This document shows positions 23,088 through 34,096 of a stretch of DNA of 64,000 nucleotides, one piece after another; position 1 is the stretch's first letter, and each line of letters begins with the position of its first letter. The position numbers and the translations under genes are program-made. Source of the DNA: Polynucleobacter campilacus (GTDB taxonomy: Bacteria; Pseudomonadota; Gammaproteobacteria; Burkholderiales; Burkholderiaceae); assembly GCF_002206625.1 (NCBI RefSeq), contig NZ_NGUP01000003.1, forward strand, positions 1 through 64,000, read 5' to 3'. The notes beneath the pieces were generated by a model. It made no database searches and was not told the origin of the DNA. It saw only the letters and a program-made list of their open reading frames with translations.

Positions 23088-23795
23088 TTAATCTTTATTA
23101 GCTTCGCGCACTAAATCTTCATGGGGAATGTGGCGAACATCTGAGCCCTTCGCAATGTAAATTACAAACTCAGCAATATTCTTAGCATGGTCCCCAATGC
23201 GCTCAATCGCCTTAGCAATCGTTAACATGTCAAGCCCAGTGCTAATAATGTGCGGATCTTCCGACATATAAGTAATGAGTTTGCGGACAAAACCACGGAA
23301 CTCCTCATCAATTTGACGATCTTCAGCAACAACTTCGGCAGCAGCAACAGTGTCTAGGCGAGCAAAGGCGTCCAAACTACGACGCAACAAATTGATTGCC
23401 ATTTGACCAGAGAGACGAATCTCGGCCACATTGATATTGTGTGGGGTACCTGTATCGATAAGGCGCTTTGTACGCTTTGCAACACGCTCAGCCTCATCCC
23501 CGGCACGCTCTAGGTTTGTAATGGCCTTAGATACTGCCATGACGAGGCGTAAGTCACGAGCAGCTGGTTGGCGTCTTGCAATTAATTCAGTACAGGCTGA
23601 ATCAATTTGGATTTCAAGGTCATTAACTTGTTTTTCATTCTCAATGACGATATTGCAAGTATCAAGATCCATTTGCGTGAATGCACGCATTGCTGTTGAG
23701 ATCTGCGCCTCAACCAATCCGCCCATTTCTAGCAAACGACCAGAGAGTGAATTTAAATCAGCATCAAATTGTGATGAAAGGTGATTATCAGGCAT
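23088..23795 (-). CDS. phoU: Phosphate-specific transport accessory protein PhoU
   Basis: A 235-residue all-helical protein made of two PhoU repeats, with the metal-binding motifs ERAGDEAERVAKR (first half) and KAIERIGDHAKNIAE (second half). PhoU links the Pst transporter to PhoR and keeps the regulon off when phosphate is plentiful. It follows pstB by 13 bases. Confidence 0.96.
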   Translation of the reverse strand: MPDNHLSSQFDADLNSLSGRLLEMGGLVEAQISTAMRAFTQMDLDTCNIVIENEKQVNDLEIQIDSACTELIARRQPAARDLRLVMAVSKAITNLERAGDEAERVAKRTKRLIDTGTPHNINVAEIRLSGQMAINLLRRSLDAFARLDTVAAAEVVAEDRQIDEEFRGFVRKLITYMSEDPHIISTGLDMLTIAKAIERIGDHAKNIAEFVIYIAKGSDVRHIPHEDLVREANKD

Positions 23796-23808
23796 TTAAT
23801 ATCTCCAA

Positions 23809-24657
23809 TTAACCGAAGCGGCCGGTAATGTAGTCTTCAGTTTCTTTACGCTTAGGCTTAATAAATATTTCATCTGTTTTACCATATTCAACCAAACTGC
23901 CAAGGTACATATAGGCAGTGTAATCGGATACACGCGCAGCCTGCTGCATATTATGAGTAACGATGGCAATGGTGTACTCATGTTTGAGTTCATTGATCAA
24001 CTCTTCAATTTTTCCTGTCGAAATAGGATCTAGTGCTGAAGTAGGTTCATCAAGCAGCATTACCGAAGGTTTTACAGCTACGCTACGAGCAATACAAAGG
24101 CGCTGCTGCTGTCCACCAGAAAGCGATAAACCACTTTGATTTAATTTATCCTTAGCTTCATTCCACAGAGCTGCTTTGTTCAATGCCCATTCAACGCGCT
24201 CATCCATTTCAGAGCGAGACAGTCTTTCATAGAGGCGTACACCAAAGGCAATGTTTTCATAGATAGACATTGGGAATGGAGTCGGCTTTTGAAAAACCAT
24301 GCCAATACGTGAGCGCAGTAAGTTTAAGTCCTGATCAGGCTCAAGAATGTTTTGGCCATAAAATTTAATTTCACCTTCTGCACGCTGACCAGGATATAGG
24401 TCGTACATGCGATTTAAAGTACGCAATAAAGTGGATTTACCGCAGCCAGAAGGCCCAATAAATGCAGTGACCTTACCTTGCTCAATATCAAGGTTTATGT
24501 CTTTTAAGCCCTGGAATGAACCGTAGAAAAAATTAAGATTTCTAACTTCAAGCGCATTGATAGCTGCCTGCTCTGAATGTTGAATTGTTGAATCCACTTT
24601 TCCCCCTTGACTATCAATCTGATTTAAGTCAAACATTGTTTTTATATTACTCATCAT
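23809..24657 (-). CDS. pstB: Phosphate ABC transporter ATPase PstB
   Basis: A 282-residue ABC ATPase: Walker [11 protein letters not shown]-loop [10 protein letters not shown], signature LSGGQQQR, Walker [14 protein letters not shown] and switch histidine [14 protein letters not shown]. The PstB family is shown by [18 protein letters not shown] near the N-terminus. A ~28-residue leader precedes the domain. Its start overlaps the pstA stop by four bases (ATGA). Confidence 0.97.
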   Translation of the reverse strand: MMSNIKTMFDLNQIDSQGGKVDSTIQHSEQAAINALEVRNLNFFYGSFQGLKDINLDIEQGKVTAFIGPSGCGKSTLLRTLNRMYDLYPGQRAEGEIKFYGQNILEPDQDLNLLRSRIGMVFQKPTPFPMSIYENIAFGVRLYERLSRSEMDERVEWALNKAALWNEAKDKLNQSGLSLSGGQQQRLCIARSVAVKPSVMLLDEPTSALDPISTGKIEELINELKHEYTIAIVTHNMQQAARVSDYTAYMYLGSLVEYGKTDEIFIKPKRKETEDYITGRFG

Positions 24658-25520
24658 GCCTGTACCTTTTCACGGAAAACCACTCGCGCCAGAATATTTA
24701 AGCCGAGCACAGCAAATGTTATTAATAAGGCAGCTGCCCAAGCCAAATCGACCCAGTTATCATACGGACTCATTGCAAACTGGAAGATGACTACTGGCAA
24801 GTTAGCCATTGGTGCATTCATATTCGTTGAGAAGAATTGATTATTTAAAGCTGTAAATAACAATGGAGCTGTTTCACCACTAACACGCGCTAAAGCTAAT
24901 AAGATTCCCGTAATAACACCGCTCTGGGCGGCGCGCAAAGTAATCATAAAGGCGACCTTCCACTTAGGCGTGCCCAATGCATATGCAGCTTCACGTAAGC
25001 TTCCTGGAACGAGTCTCAACATGTTCTCAGTAGTTCTTACTACAACGGGTACCGCAATGAGAGCCAAGGCAATCGTCCCTGCCCAACCAGAAAAATGCTT
25101 TACTTGTGCGACCACAATCGCATAGACAAATAAACCGATTACGATTGATGGGGCAGATAACATGATGTCAGTAACAAAACGGGTTATCGATGCTACCTTA
25201 CTTCTGTCGCCATATTCAGAGAGATACAAGCCAGCAAGCACGCCTATCGGAGTGCTAATTAAAGTGCAGCTAGCTACAATCATGAGACTTCCGAGAATCG
25301 CATTAGCTAAACCACCGCCTTCTGATCCAGGAGCAGGTGTACTGTGCAGGAATACATCTAAATTAATAGATGAAAAACCTTTAATAAATAGAATGCTTAA
25401 GATCCATAAAAGGAAGGTCATACCCAGCACCATAGCCGTAGAAGAGAGTACTAGGCCAATTTTATTGGCACGTTTACGTTTAGCGAAAATTGCTGGGTTA
25501 ATGTTTGAAAAATTATTCAT
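24654..25520 (-). CDS. pstA: Phosphate ABC transporter permease PstA
   Basis: From [10 protein letters not shown] the product is about 288 residues with six transmembrane helices and the permease EAA-type loop ([23 protein letters not shown]). It forms the inner-membrane channel with PstC. I prefer the ATG at 25520, which overlaps the pstC stop as ATGA, over the longer frame to 25562. Confidence 0.95.
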   Translation of the reverse strand: MNNFSNINPAIFAKRKRANKIGLVLSSTAMVLGMTFLLWILSILFIKGFSSINLDVFLHSTPAPGSEGGGLANAILGSLMIVASCTLISTPIGVLAGLYLSEYGDRSKVASITRFVTDIMLSAPSIVIGLFVYAIVVAQVKHFSGWAGTIALALIAVPVVVRTTENMLRLVPGSLREAAYALGTPKWKVAFMITLRAAQSGVITGILLALARVSGETAPLLFTALNNQFFSTNMNAPMANLPVVIFQFAMSPYDNWVDLAWAAALLITFAVLGLNILARVVFREKVQA

Positions 25521-26503
25521 GTTTTTAAGCCCTGTTTTTTCTCCATGCTCATGAGCATCCATTTAGCAATAGCTAGCACGATAAATGTGATCATGAATAG
25601 CGCAAGACCAAGCGCAAATAAAGAGGAGTAATGAGGTCCTAACTCAGCCTCACCGAACTCATTTGCCAATGTAGAAGCAATTGAATTTCCGGGAGCAAAT
25701 AAAGAGGCGGATAAGCGATGCGCATTTCCAATCACAAATGTAACGGCCATCGTTTCACCAAGCGCCCTACCCAATCCAAGCATGATTCCACCGATAACAC
25801 CTGCCTTGGTATAGGGAAGTACGACATTTCTGACTACCTCCCAAGTAGTACAGCCAATACCATAAGCTGATTCCTTGAGAACCGGAGGAACAATCTCGAA
25901 TACATCACGCATCACAGAAGCAATAAAAGGCAAAATCATCATGGCCAAAATCAATCCAGCACAAAGAATACCGATTCCATTAAAAGCGCCAGAAAATAGG
26001 ATTCCTAGACCGGGAATTTGGCCCAATGTGCCTGCCAATGCTGGCTGAATATATTCAGCGAAGAGAGGAGCAAAGATAAATAGACCAAACATGCCGTAAA
26101 TAATGGATGGCACAGCAGCCAATAACTCTACAGCGGTACCTAGCGGTCTGCGTAATACATTCGGACATAGCTCTGTTAAAAATACAGCAATACCAAAGCT
26201 GAGCGGCACTGCAATTAACAAGGCAATCAACGATGTTGCGAGTGTTCCATAAATCGCAATGAGACCACCGAATTCTCCATTGATGATATCCCATTCACTT
26301 GTGAAGAAAAAACCGATACCAAATTTACTCAGAGCTGGCCATGCATTGATAACGAGAGAAATAATGATGCCAAGCAAGGCTATAAGTACGCCAACTGCAA
26401 AAAATTGCGTGATTGCGTAAAACAAAAAGTCTTGTACACGCTGTAATTTCGCAATCCTGGTAGCTTGAGGCGTTGGCGCTGAGTGGGACTGTGTGATATC
26501 CAT
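25517..26503 (-). CDS. pstC: Phosphate ABC transporter permease PstC
   Basis: From [10 protein letters not shown] the product is about 328 residues with six or more transmembrane helices and the permease loop [21 protein letters not shown], plus [16 protein letters not shown]. It pairs with PstA. The frame reaches 26536 through a GTG, but that lies inside a hairpin in the pstS-pstC gap, so the ATG at 26503 is better. Confidence 0.95.
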   Translation of the reverse strand: MDITQSHSAPTPQATRIAKLQRVQDFLFYAITQFFAVGVLIALLGIIISLVINAWPALSKFGIGFFFTSEWDIINGEFGGLIAIYGTLATSLIALLIAVPLSFGIAVFLTELCPNVLRRPLGTAVELLAAVPSIIYGMFGLFIFAPLFAEYIQPALAGTLGQIPGLGILFSGAFNGIGILCAGLILAMMILPFIASVMRDVFEIVPPVLKESAYGIGCTTWEVVRNVVLPYTKAGVIGGIMLGLGRALGETMAVTFVIGNAHRLSASLFAPGNSIASTLANEFGEAELGPHYSSLFALGLALFMITFIVLAIAKWMLMSMEKKQGLKT

Positions 26504-26524
26504 ATTTGGCTTATTTAAATATTG

Positions 26525-26553
26525 AAACAGCCCCACAATATGTGGAGCTGTTT
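26525..26553 (-). other. Hairpin in the pstS-pstC gap
   Basis: AAACAGC (26525-26531) pairs with GCTGTTT (26547-26553) and CCAC with GTGG inside, around AATAT, with one mismatch. No long T-run follows on the minus strand. Such hairpins after pstS often leave more message for the binding protein than for the permeases, by partial termination or by protecting the 3' end. Confidence 0.55.
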
Positions 26554-26582
26554 ATTTAAGAATGATTAAAAATAATCAAACC

Positions 26583-27605
26583 TTATTTAGTTACAACCTT
26601 TGTGAATACATTCTTACGAATAAAGTCGGTTGTACTATCAGGCATTGGCACGTAATCCAAGTCTATAGCCATACTCTTGCCTTCTTTAAATCCAAAGTCG
26701 AAAAACTTGATTACCTCAGCAGCATTCGCCTTATTTTCTGGGTTCTTGTACAGCAGAATGAAAGATGCACCAGTAATTGGCCATGACTTGGCACCAGCAG
26801 CATCAGTAATAAAAGTGCCCATACCAGGAATTTTTGCCCAATCAGTACCAGCAGCGGCAGCGGCGAAGGTTAGGTCATCAGGTTGAACATAATTGCCTTC
26901 TTTGTTTTTCAAAGCAATATGAGTCATTTTGTTTTTCTTAGCGTAAGCGTACTCGACATAACCAACAGAGTTCTTCACGCGAGAGACGTTTGCAGCAACA
27001 CCTTCGTTACCTTTACCGCCAACCGATGAAGCGGCTGGCCATTTAACAGCAGCACCTGCACCAACCGCATCTTTCCAGAGGGAGCTAGTTTTTGCTAAGT
27101 AGTCTGTAAAAATAGCTGTGGTACCAGAGCCATCAGCACGGTGCACAACGGTAATCGGGCCTGAAGGAATCTTTACGCCTGGGTTCATGATGGCAATGCG
27201 CTTATCACCCCAGTCAGAAATGACACCTTGAAAAATATCAGCTAAGGTTGGACCATCTAATTTAAGTTCGCCTGGTTTAACACCATCTACGTTTATCACG
27301 GGTACTACACCACCAATGATTGCTGGAAACTGAACCATGCCATCTTTTTCTAAATCTTCGAATTTGACCGGATTATCAGTAGCACCGAAATCAACGGTTT
27401 TTGCCTTGATTTGCTTAATACCACCAGATGAACCGATGGACTGGTAGTTCAAGTTGGAACCTGTTTTTGCTTTATAGGCTTCTGCCCACTTTGCGTAAAT
27501 TGGGTACGGGAATGTTGCGCCTGCACCTGTCATGTCTGCAGCAAAGGTGACTGGAGATAATGAAATAGCGCTAATAACGAGTGCTTTTTTCAAAAAAGAA
27601 TTCAT
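26583..27605 (-). CDS. pstS: Phosphate-binding periplasmic protein PstS
   Basis: From MNSFLKKALV the product is about 340 residues: signal peptide ending TFA-A (residue ~23), then GAGATFPYPIYAKWAEAY, QSIGSSGGIKQI, VDFGATDNP and VHRADGSGTTAIF, which line the phosphate site. It captures phosphate for PstCAB. I chose the ATG at 27605 because the upstream part of the frame (MLRYFYSRTNH) is not signal-like and AGGAC lies ahead. It is the first gene of the operon, behind a three-half-site Pho box. Confidence 0.96.
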   Translation of the reverse strand: MNSFLKKALVISAISLSPVTFAADMTGAGATFPYPIYAKWAEAYKAKTGSNLNYQSIGSSGGIKQIKAKTVDFGATDNPVKFEDLEKDGMVQFPAIIGGVVPVINVDGVKPGELKLDGPTLADIFQGVISDWGDKRIAIMNPGVKIPSGPITVVHRADGSGTTAIFTDYLAKTSSLWKDAVGAGAAVKWPAASSVGGKGNEGVAANVSRVKNSVGYVEYAYAKKNKMTHIALKNKEGNYVQPDDLTFAAAAAGTDWAKIPGMGTFITDAAGAKSWPITGASFILLYKNPENKANAAEVIKFFDFGFKEGKSMAIDLDYVPMPDSTTDFIRKNVFTKVVTK

Positions 27606-27666
27606 GTGATTAGTCCTAGAGTAGAAATAACGCAACATTGCGATATTAGGACGATACGATTGGACT

Positions 27667-27693
27667 ATGACGCTTTGATGACAGAAGTGTCAC
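27667..27693 (-). promoter_or_regulatory. Pho box upstream of pstS
   Basis: On the minus strand GTGAC, GTCAT and GTCAT start at 27693, 27682 and 27671, exactly 11 bases apart; the last two form CTGTCATCAAAGCGTCAT, an excellent Pho-box match. It lies ~60 bases upstream of the pstS ATG. Confidence 0.85.
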
Positions 27694-27769
27694 AAATAAT
27701 AAAACATAATAAATTCAATAGCTTATATTGAAGTTATTAAGTTCAAAGTATGGAAATATAGGCTTGAAA

Positions 27770-29113
27770 TTATGTTGCGGGGATTAAATCAGCAATGCTT
27801 TTGGCAGCGCTCATCGCTACATCGCCATCTTTAGTTTCGATCATGACGCGTAGAAGTGGCTCAGTACCGGATGCCCGAATGAGAACTCTGCCGATGCCTT
27901 TGAGATCAGCCTCTACTTTAGCGATCTGTAGCTTGAGTTTCTCATCAGACTTCCAGTCATAACTAGGTTTGATTTTCACATTCAGCAAAACTTGCGGAAA
28001 GATGTTTACTTTCTCAAGTAACTGGGTAAGGCTCTTTTTATTGTGACTCATCGCTGCTAATACTTGAAGCGCTGCAATGGTGCCATCTCCAGTGGAATGC
28101 TGATCTAGGCATAGTAAATGTCCGGAGCCCTCCCCGCCGATGATCCAAGCTTTTTGCTTGAGCAGCTCTAATACGTATCGATCGCCCACATTAGCGCGTT
28201 CAAACCCAATACCCATCTCTTTAATGGCATTCTCAACCGCCAGATTGGTCATTAAGGTACCAACGGCACCACCAATCTTTTGTCCACGATCTAGCCTGTC
28301 TTTTGCAAGCACATAGAGCAGCTCATCGCCATTAAATAATCGTCCAGTGGCATCAACCATTTGCAAGCGGTCAGCATCGCCATCAAGTGCAACACCAAGA
28401 TCCGCATTGACTTCTTTGACCTTGGCGATCAGGGCTGCTGGTGCAGTAGCGCCGCAACCATCATTAATATTTTTGCCATCTGGACTAACTCCTATCGAGA
28501 TCACCTCTGCGCCTAGCTCATGAAATACATGGGGTGCTGTGTGATAGGCGGCTCCATTGGCACAATCAACGACTAGCTTTAATCCCTTGAGATTGAGATC
28601 TCCCGGAAATGTAGATTTACAAAATTCAATATAACGACCTGCTGCATCATCTAAACGAAACGCCTTACCGAGCTCTTGTGCACTCACGCAGCCCATCGGC
28701 TTTTCTAGCTCTGCTTCAATTGCCAACTCAAAATCATCGCCTAACTTATCACCATTAGATGAGAAAAACTTAATACCGTTATCTTGATAAGGATTGTGTG
28801 ATGCAGAGATCACGACGCCGGCAGATAAACGCAATGCTTTAGTCAGATAAGCGACGCCAGGAGTTGGCATGGGACCACAGAGCATGACATCCACACCAGC
28901 AGCAGCAAAGCCTGCCTCTAAAGCAGCCTCCAATAAATATCCAGATATACGCGTGTCTTTACCAATCAAGACTTTGCATCGTTGGCCAGCTTTGGCATCC
29001 TTGGATAGCACTTTGCCTGCGGCATAACCCAGTCGGGTCATGAATTCCGGAACAATCGGAAATTGCCCCACTTCACCGCGGATGCCATCAGTACCAAAGT
29101 ATTGTTTTTTCAT
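27770..29113 (-). CDS. glmM: Phosphoglucosamine mutase
   Basis: From [16 protein letters not shown] the product is about 447 residues. The catalytic serine lies in [19 protein letters not shown] (residue ~104), the metal site is DGDADR, sugar binding is GEGSGH and the C-terminal phosphate site [11 protein letters not shown]. GlmM interconverts glucosamine 6- and 1-phosphate on the way to UDP-GlcNAc for peptidoglycan and LPS. It follows folP by 43 bases in the conserved ftsH-folP-glmM order. Confidence 0.97.
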   Translation of the reverse strand: MKKQYFGTDGIRGEVGQFPIVPEFMTRLGYAAGKVLSKDAKAGQRCKVLIGKDTRISGYLLEAALEAGFAAAGVDVMLCGPMPTPGVAYLTKALRLSAGVVISASHNPYQDNGIKFFSSNGDKLGDDFELAIEAELEKPMGCVSAQELGKAFRLDDAAGRYIEFCKSTFPGDLNLKGLKLVVDCANGAAYHTAPHVFHELGAEVISIGVSPDGKNINDGCGATAPAALIAKVKEVNADLGVALDGDADRLQMVDATGRLFNGDELLYVLAKDRLDRGQKIGGAVGTLMTNLAVENAIKEMGIGFERANVGDRYVLELLKQKAWIIGGEGSGHLLCLDQHSTGDGTIAALQVLAAMSHNKKSLTQLLEKVNIFPQVLLNVKIKPSYDWKSDEKLKLQIAKVEADLKGIGRVLIRASGTEPLLRVMIETKDGDVAMSAAKSIADLIPAT

Positions 29114-29156
29114 GGGAATCATTATAAAACTTAGCGTCTTCAGTGTTAAAGCAAGG

Positions 29157-30020
29157 CTAAGTATTAATTGCCTCCCATAGCTTTAAAGCATCTACCGTCT
29201 CGGGTACATCATGCACTCTCACAATTCGAGCACCCCGATCAGCCGCCATGATGGCTGCAGCAATGCTGGGAGCTAGGCGCTCATGCGTATCTTTACCAGT
29301 GAGCTTGCCCAGCATTGATTTACGGGAGATGCCCGCTAGTACTGAATAGCCCAATCTGGAGAATTGATCAAAATGGCCGAGCATAGTGAGGTTGTGCTCA
29401 AGACTTTTGCCAAAGCCAAAGCCAGGGTCAATGGCGATTCTGTTTGCTTGAGCACCTTTTGCTTTGAGTAGCTCTGCACGCTCTTTGAGAAACTGCATTA
29501 CTTGCGCAAGGACATCGTGATACTCCGGATTAAACTGCATGGCCTGAGGATCACGCTGCATGTGCATCAAGACAATTCCACAATCCTTACTTTCAAGTAC
29601 TGCATCGACTGCGCCCTCTTGTCTGAGTGCCCAAATATCATTTACGCAATCAACGCCTGCATTGAGGGCCTGACGCATCGTTTCTGCTTTGTAGGTATCA
29701 ATCGAAAGTGGCACGCCGCAATCTTTCAGCGCTTCGATGACTGGCAGCACACGATCAAGCTCTTCTTGAAGTTCTACCAGCTCTGCACCCGGTCTAGTGG
29801 ACTCACCACCAATATCAATCAAGTCAACACCACCCGCAATCATGAGCTCTGCTTGAGTGATTGCATCTTTCGGTGTTTTAAATTTGCCGCCATCTGAGAA
29901 TGAATCTGGGGTGGCGTTCAGAATGCCCATGACAACTGGGCGTCTGCGTTTGGTGAAGTCAAAAAGAAAACGCCCACAACGCCATGTTGTGGGCATCTCT
30001 GAAATGCCTTGCTTATCCAT
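29157..30020 (-). CDS. folP: Dihydropteroate synthase
   Basis: About 287 residues with the signatures [17 protein letters not shown] (residues ~31-48), [11 protein letters not shown] (~71-81) and the C-terminal R-V-HDV. It joins p-aminobenzoate to the pterin pyrophosphate in folate synthesis. The ATG at 30020 follows a TTG one codon earlier; it lies 21 bases after the ftsH stop, so the two are probably co-transcribed. Confidence 0.97.
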   Translation of the reverse strand: MDKQGISEMPTTWRCGRFLFDFTKRRRPVVMGILNATPDSFSDGGKFKTPKDAITQAELMIAGGVDLIDIGGESTRPGAELVELQEELDRVLPVIEALKDCGVPLSIDTYKAETMRQALNAGVDCVNDIWALRQEGAVDAVLESKDCGIVLMHMQRDPQAMQFNPEYHDVLAQVMQFLKERAELLKAKGAQANRIAIDPGFGFGKSLEHNLTMLGHFDQFSRLGYSVLAGISRKSMLGKLTGKDTHERLAPSIAAAIMAADRGARIVRVHDVPETVDALKLWEAINT

Positions 30021-30041
30021 CAAGACAATTAGTCTTGTTGC

Positions 30042-31931
30042 TTAAGCTGTCGCTGGAGCGCTACCAGCCGCTGGGCCAGGTGCACCAGCAGAGTTACCAA
30101 AGATCGTTGGCGGTGGAGGCAATGGTGCACGTGGAGGACGACCTTCCATGATGTCGGTAATTTGATCGGCATCAATGGTTTCCCATTCGAGCAAAGCAAC
30201 AACCATGGCTTCAACCTTATCGCGATTGTTTTCTAGAATCGATCTTGCTAAAGCATATTGACTATCAATCAAGGAACGAATCTCAAAGTCCACTTTTTGT
30301 TGTGTCAACTCAGAAACGGTCTTGGTGCTATTGCGCCCGAAAATACTTTCAGATTCAGTATCAACGTAAACCATCGTACCTAAGCTATCGCTCATACCGT
30401 AACGCGTCACCATATCGCGTGCCATTTTGGTAGCACGCTCAAAGTCATTTGAAGCACCGGTACTAGATGAATGCAAAAAGATTTCTTCTGCAGCACGGCC
30501 ACCAAACAAAATAGCCAAGTCTTCCATCATGCGATCTTTATACAGATTCACACGATCAAATTCTGGTAACTGCCAAGTCACTCCCAATGCCATACCGCGC
30601 GGCATGATGGTGACCTTATGAACTGGGTCTGCCTTAGGCAAGCTCTTGGCAACAACCGCATGGCCAGCCTCGTGGTAAGCAGTATTAAGACGCTCTTCTT
30701 CGCGCATCACGGCAGACTTACGCTCTGGACCCATATAGATCTTGTCTTTAGCGTCTTCAAAGTCTTTCATTTCAACTGAACGCTTATTACGGCGCGCAGC
30801 AAATAAGGCGGCTTCATTTACTAAGTTCGCTAAGTCAGCACCTGAAAATCCTGGTGTACCACGTGCTAATACTGCAGCATTGACATCAGGATCAATCGGC
30901 ACTTTGCGCATATGCACTTGCAAGATCTGCTCACGACCCCGAATGTCTGGCAAGCCTACGTGTACTTGACGATCAAAACGGCCAGGACGCAATAAGGCTT
31001 TATCCAATACATCGGAGCGGTTAGTAGCAGCAACCACGATCACACCACTATTGCTTTCAAAACCATCCATCTCTACGAGCATTTGATTTAAGGTTTGTTC
31101 GCGCTCATCATTGCCACCGCCCATACCGGCACCACGATGACGACCTACCGCATCGATCTCATCAATAAAGATGATGCAAGGTGAATTTTTCTTGGCGTTC
31201 TCAAACATATCGCGTACGCGAGATGCGCCTACACCCACAAACATTTCTACGAAATCGGAACCCGAGATCGAGAAGAAAGGAACCTTGGCTTCACCGGCAA
31301 TAGCACGTGCCAACAGTGTTTTACCGGTACCTGGAGGGCCAACTAGTAATACGCCATGCGGAATACGACCGCCGAGCTTTTGAAATTTCTGAGGGTCTTT
31401 TAAGAAATCAACCAACTCATACACTTCTTCTTTTGCTTCATCGCAACCTGCAACATCAGCAAAAGTAACAGTATTGCTATTTTCATCAATGAGGCGTGCT
31501 TTGGATTTACCGAAGGAGAATGCTCCGCCTTTGCCGCCGCCTTGCATCTGACGCATCATGAAAAACCAAAAGCCAATAATCAATAAAGTCGGTCCAAGGT
31601 AGTACAAAGCAGATACCAATAGATTAGGTTCATCTTCTGCTTTACCAGTTACTTGTACACCGAACTTCATGAGGTCACCAACCATCCAGATGTCGCCCGG
31701 AGAGATGATGGAATATTTAACGCCGTCAGCAGGTGTGACTTGTAATGTGCGACCTTGCACATCGACACGCTTCACTTTTCCAGCCTTAGCGTCGTCCATG
31801 AATTGAGAGTACGTGACTTGAGTTTGGTCCCTAGGCTTATCAAACTGTTTAAAAACAGTGAAGAGCACCAGGCCCACAATGAGCCACACGCCGATTTTTT
31901 GGAACATATTGCTATTCATATTGCCGTTCAA
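30042..31931 (-). CDS. ftsH: ATP-dependent zinc metalloprotease FtsH
   Basis: A 629-residue membrane AAA protease with two N-terminal transmembrane helices (~10-27 and ~104-124), Walker A GPPGTGKT, Walker [13 protein letters not shown], the second region of homology [20 protein letters not shown] and zinc site HEAGH. It degrades unassembled membrane proteins and regulators such as LpxC. The TTG at 31931 has AAGGA 7 bases upstream; the ATG at 31919 matches the usual N-terminus, so either is possible. Confidence 0.96.
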   Translation of the reverse strand: MNGNMNSNMFQKIGVWLIVGLVLFTVFKQFDKPRDQTQVTYSQFMDDAKAGKVKRVDVQGRTLQVTPADGVKYSIISPGDIWMVGDLMKFGVQVTGKAEDEPNLLVSALYYLGPTLLIIGFWFFMMRQMQGGGKGGAFSFGKSKARLIDENSNTVTFADVAGCDEAKEEVYELVDFLKDPQKFQKLGGRIPHGVLLVGPPGTGKTLLARAIAGEAKVPFFSISGSDFVEMFVGVGASRVRDMFENAKKNSPCIIFIDEIDAVGRHRGAGMGGGNDEREQTLNQMLVEMDGFESNSGVIVVAATNRSDVLDKALLRPGRFDRQVHVGLPDIRGREQILQVHMRKVPIDPDVNAAVLARGTPGFSGADLANLVNEAALFAARRNKRSVEMKDFEDAKDKIYMGPERKSAVMREEERLNTAYHEAGHAVVAKSLPKADPVHKVTIMPRGMALGVTWQLPEFDRVNLYKDRMMEDLAILFGGRAAEEIFLHSSSTGASNDFERATKMARDMVTRYGMSDSLGTMVYVDTESESIFGRNSTKTVSELTQQKVDFEIRSLIDSQYALARSILENNRDKVEAMVVALLEWETIDADQITDIMEGRPPRAPLPPPPTIFGNSAGAPGPAAGSAPATA

Positions 31932-32099
31932 AATAATTCCTTTTCTGGATATATCCAGGAAATAAGCACATTGCTTCCTATGTATTTGATTCTACTACCA
32001 CCCTTTTTCAAGGTCTAATGGCCTATTTATTTCACAAAACCATGTATTTAAGGGGGTTATTAGGGGGTATACCTACCTGGTAATACCTATTTTGGCTAC

Positions 32100-32774
32100 T
32101 TATTTAGGGGGCTTTAAGTTACGGCCTAAGAGGAATATCTCTGAAGAACGAGCTCGAGAGGCCTTAGGCTTTCTAGAGGCAACGGTTTTGAAGACCTTTT
32201 TGAAGGATTCCACGATCTGGCTGTAGCCGCTGCCGTTAAAGCACTTAATTAATAGCGCCCCCTCAGGCTTGAGGTGGTCCACCGCAAAATCTAAGGCAAT
32301 TTCAGCCAAAAAGGCCATTCGCGCAGAATCTGCAACGCCAACCCCCGAAAGATTGGGTGCCATATCGGATAGAACCAGATCAACCTTGCCTTCTGCGCTC
32401 TTCGGCAGAAGCGCCTTGAGGGCATTTAGGCCCTCATCCTCACGAAAGTCCCCCTGAATAAAGCTAACGTCAGCAATATCTTCCATCGGCAAGATATCGA
32501 TTGCAATGATTTGGCCATCTGGTTTGCCAGACTCGATTTTAGGATTACTTTTACCAAGCTCAGTTAAACGATTGCGTGCATATTGAGACCAACTTCCAGG
32601 AGCGCTCCCTAAGTCCACTATGGTCATGCCTGCTTGTATGAGGTGATCTTGCTCATCAATTTCACTGAGCTTGTAAACCGCTCTAGCGCGATAACCCTCT
32701 TTCTGAGCCATCTTCACATAGGGATCGGTTAGATGATCTTGCAACCAACTTTTATTAAATTTATTCTTTGCCAC
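32100..32774 (-). CDS. rlmE: 23S rRNA 2'-O-ribose methyltransferase RlmE (FtsJ)
   Basis: A 224-residue Rossmann methyltransferase with SAM motif [14 protein letters not shown] (residues ~53-66), catalytic-tetrad regions [18 protein letters not shown] and GALLIKCF, and [12 protein letters not shown] at the C-terminus. It methylates U2552 of 23S rRNA in the ribosomal A loop. The gene stands between yhbY (divergent) and ftsH, the order conserved across proteobacteria. Confidence 0.96.
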   Translation of the reverse strand: MAKNKFNKSWLQDHLTDPYVKMAQKEGYRARAVYKLSEIDEQDHLIQAGMTIVDLGSAPGSWSQYARNRLTELGKSNPKIESGKPDGQIIAIDILPMEDIADVSFIQGDFREDEGLNALKALLPKSAEGKVDLVLSDMAPNLSGVGVADSARMAFLAEIALDFAVDHLKPEGALLIKCFNGSGYSQIVESFKKVFKTVASRKPKASRARSSEIFLLGRNLKPPK

Positions 32775-32900
32775 AACTTACCCACCTTCGCCCTACATTT
32801 TCCTAGTTTTAGCTCTCTAAAGCAAAAGGAATCGATACAAAACGAGACAAATCCAGTCTAAACGAGCATTTTAAGTACCCGATGCTCTATCATCGAACCC

Positions 32901-33527
32901 ATGACCGCACTCACCATCACCCCCGCACAACGTAAATCTCTCAAAGCTGATGCCCACGACTTAAGTCCGGTTGTCATGATCGGTGCTGGTGGCTTAACGC
33001 CCTCCGTCATCAAAGAAGCCGAGCTCGCCATTAGCCATCATGGACTCATTAAGGTGCGTATATTTGGCGATGATCGTGAAGCACGCCTTGCTTTTTATGA
33101 AGCACTCTGCGACAAACTAGATGCAGCGCCAGTCCAACATATTGGCAAACTACTAGTCATCTGGAGGCCAAAAGATGTTGTTGATGAGGCATTTTCTAAT
33201 CTGGGTAGATCTTCTAAGCAAACTAAGAAATCATTACAGGCGCCGCGCACAAAACGCCAACCGAATCGCGCACCAACTAAATCTGGTATTCGCACCAGCA
33301 GCTCAGAAAGATCTGATCGTCGCTCTGCTTCCAATGCAAAACCATTCGCTCGCGCTGCCGCTGTAAAGTCTGCTGCACCAAAGAAACGGGTACTTCGCTC
33401 TGAAGCTGCTGAATCGAAGATTGGTTGGTCATCACCAGGCTATCGCAAAGCAGCTGCTACGCCGGCTCCCATCAAGAAACGTAAAGTGCGGATGAGTAGC
33501 AATAAGAAAAAATCACTTGGGTCTTAA
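32901..33527 (+). CDS. yhbY: YhbY-type RNA-binding protein (CRM domain) with a long basic tail
   Basis: Residues ~3-95 form a CRM domain (LTPAQRKSLKADAHDLSPVV, IGAGGLTPSVIKEAELAI, GLIKVRIFGDD), which binds pre-50S ribosomes in E. coli YhbY. E. coli YhbY is about 97 residues; this protein has 208. The extra ~110 residues are rich in lysine, arginine, serine and alanine and probably disordered, suited to bind rRNA. It is divergent from rlmE across 126 bases and followed by a terminator. Confidence 0.9.
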   Translation: MTALTITPAQRKSLKADAHDLSPVVMIGAGGLTPSVIKEAELAISHHGLIKVRIFGDDREARLAFYEALCDKLDAAPVQHIGKLLVIWRPKDVVDEAFSNLGRSSKQTKKSLQAPRTKRQPNRAPTKSGIRTSSSERSDRRSASNAKPFARAAAVKSAAPKKRVLRSEAAESKIGWSSPGYRKAAATPAPIKKRKVRMSSNKKKSLGS

Positions 33528-33548
33528 TATGATCTAAGCCATTAGAGG

Positions 33549-33571
33549 AACGCCGCTAGTCGGCGTTTTTT
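33549..33571 (+). terminator. Rho-independent terminator after yhbY
   Basis: AACGCCG (33549-33555) and CGGCGTT (33561-33567) pair around CTAGT and are followed by a T-run to ~33571. It also serves to separate yhbY from the convergent gene at 33584. Confidence 0.85.
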
Positions 33572-33583
33572 ATTGCTGATGGT

Positions 33584-34078
33584 TTACTGTGAATGCGTTT
33601 TAGTAAGGCGCCAAACAAGATAGATGCCTAGCGCACTCTGAATCAAAAACAAGACGCTAGAAACACCATGGAGTTTTCTAAATAAATCAGCCGAAGGAGA
33701 CAGCATGACTGGCATACCTTCTAACAAGGCCTGATCACGTAAGGTATCAAGCCAAGGGATCAAGATAAATGAAGCGGCTGCCGTGCACACTAACATTCCT
33801 AAAAGAAGCAATCGAATCACTCTGTACTGGTTTAATCCACGAGTAACCAGTAGATTTGCGAGCACCATTAAAGCAATGCAAACAATGATGCTGAGATAGG
33901 CTTCAGCCTTAAAGACGCTACCAGCAACCATACCGGCTACTTGACGGTCAGTCATAGTGCTAAAAATTGCCGGGGCAACCAGATAGCCAACGGCCAGAAT
34001 GCTACCAACCCAGACGCCGGCGATCAAGATAAAAAGTCGTTGCGCTCCACTATGTTTTGGAGCAGTAAGGTTCTGCAC
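33584..34078 (-). CDS. DUF4149-type integral membrane protein
   Basis: A 164-residue protein with four predicted transmembrane helices (about 12-35, 55-75, 85-105, 138-158). The pattern GVWVGSILAVGYLVAPAIFSTM ... AGMVAGSVFKAEAYLSI fits the DUF4149 family of small membrane proteins. It lies 18 bases after greA on the same strand, a common arrangement in Burkholderiales. Function unknown. Confidence 0.75.
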   Translation of the reverse strand: MQNLTAPKHSGAQRLFILIAGVWVGSILAVGYLVAPAIFSTMTDRQVAGMVAGSVFKAEAYLSIIVCIALMVLANLLVTRGLNQYRVIRLLLLGMLVCTAAASFILIPWLDTLRDQALLEGMPVMLSPSADLFRKLHGVSSVLFLIQSALGIYLVWRLTKTHSQ

Positions 34079-34096
34079 TGGGCTTCTCTGTAGGCG

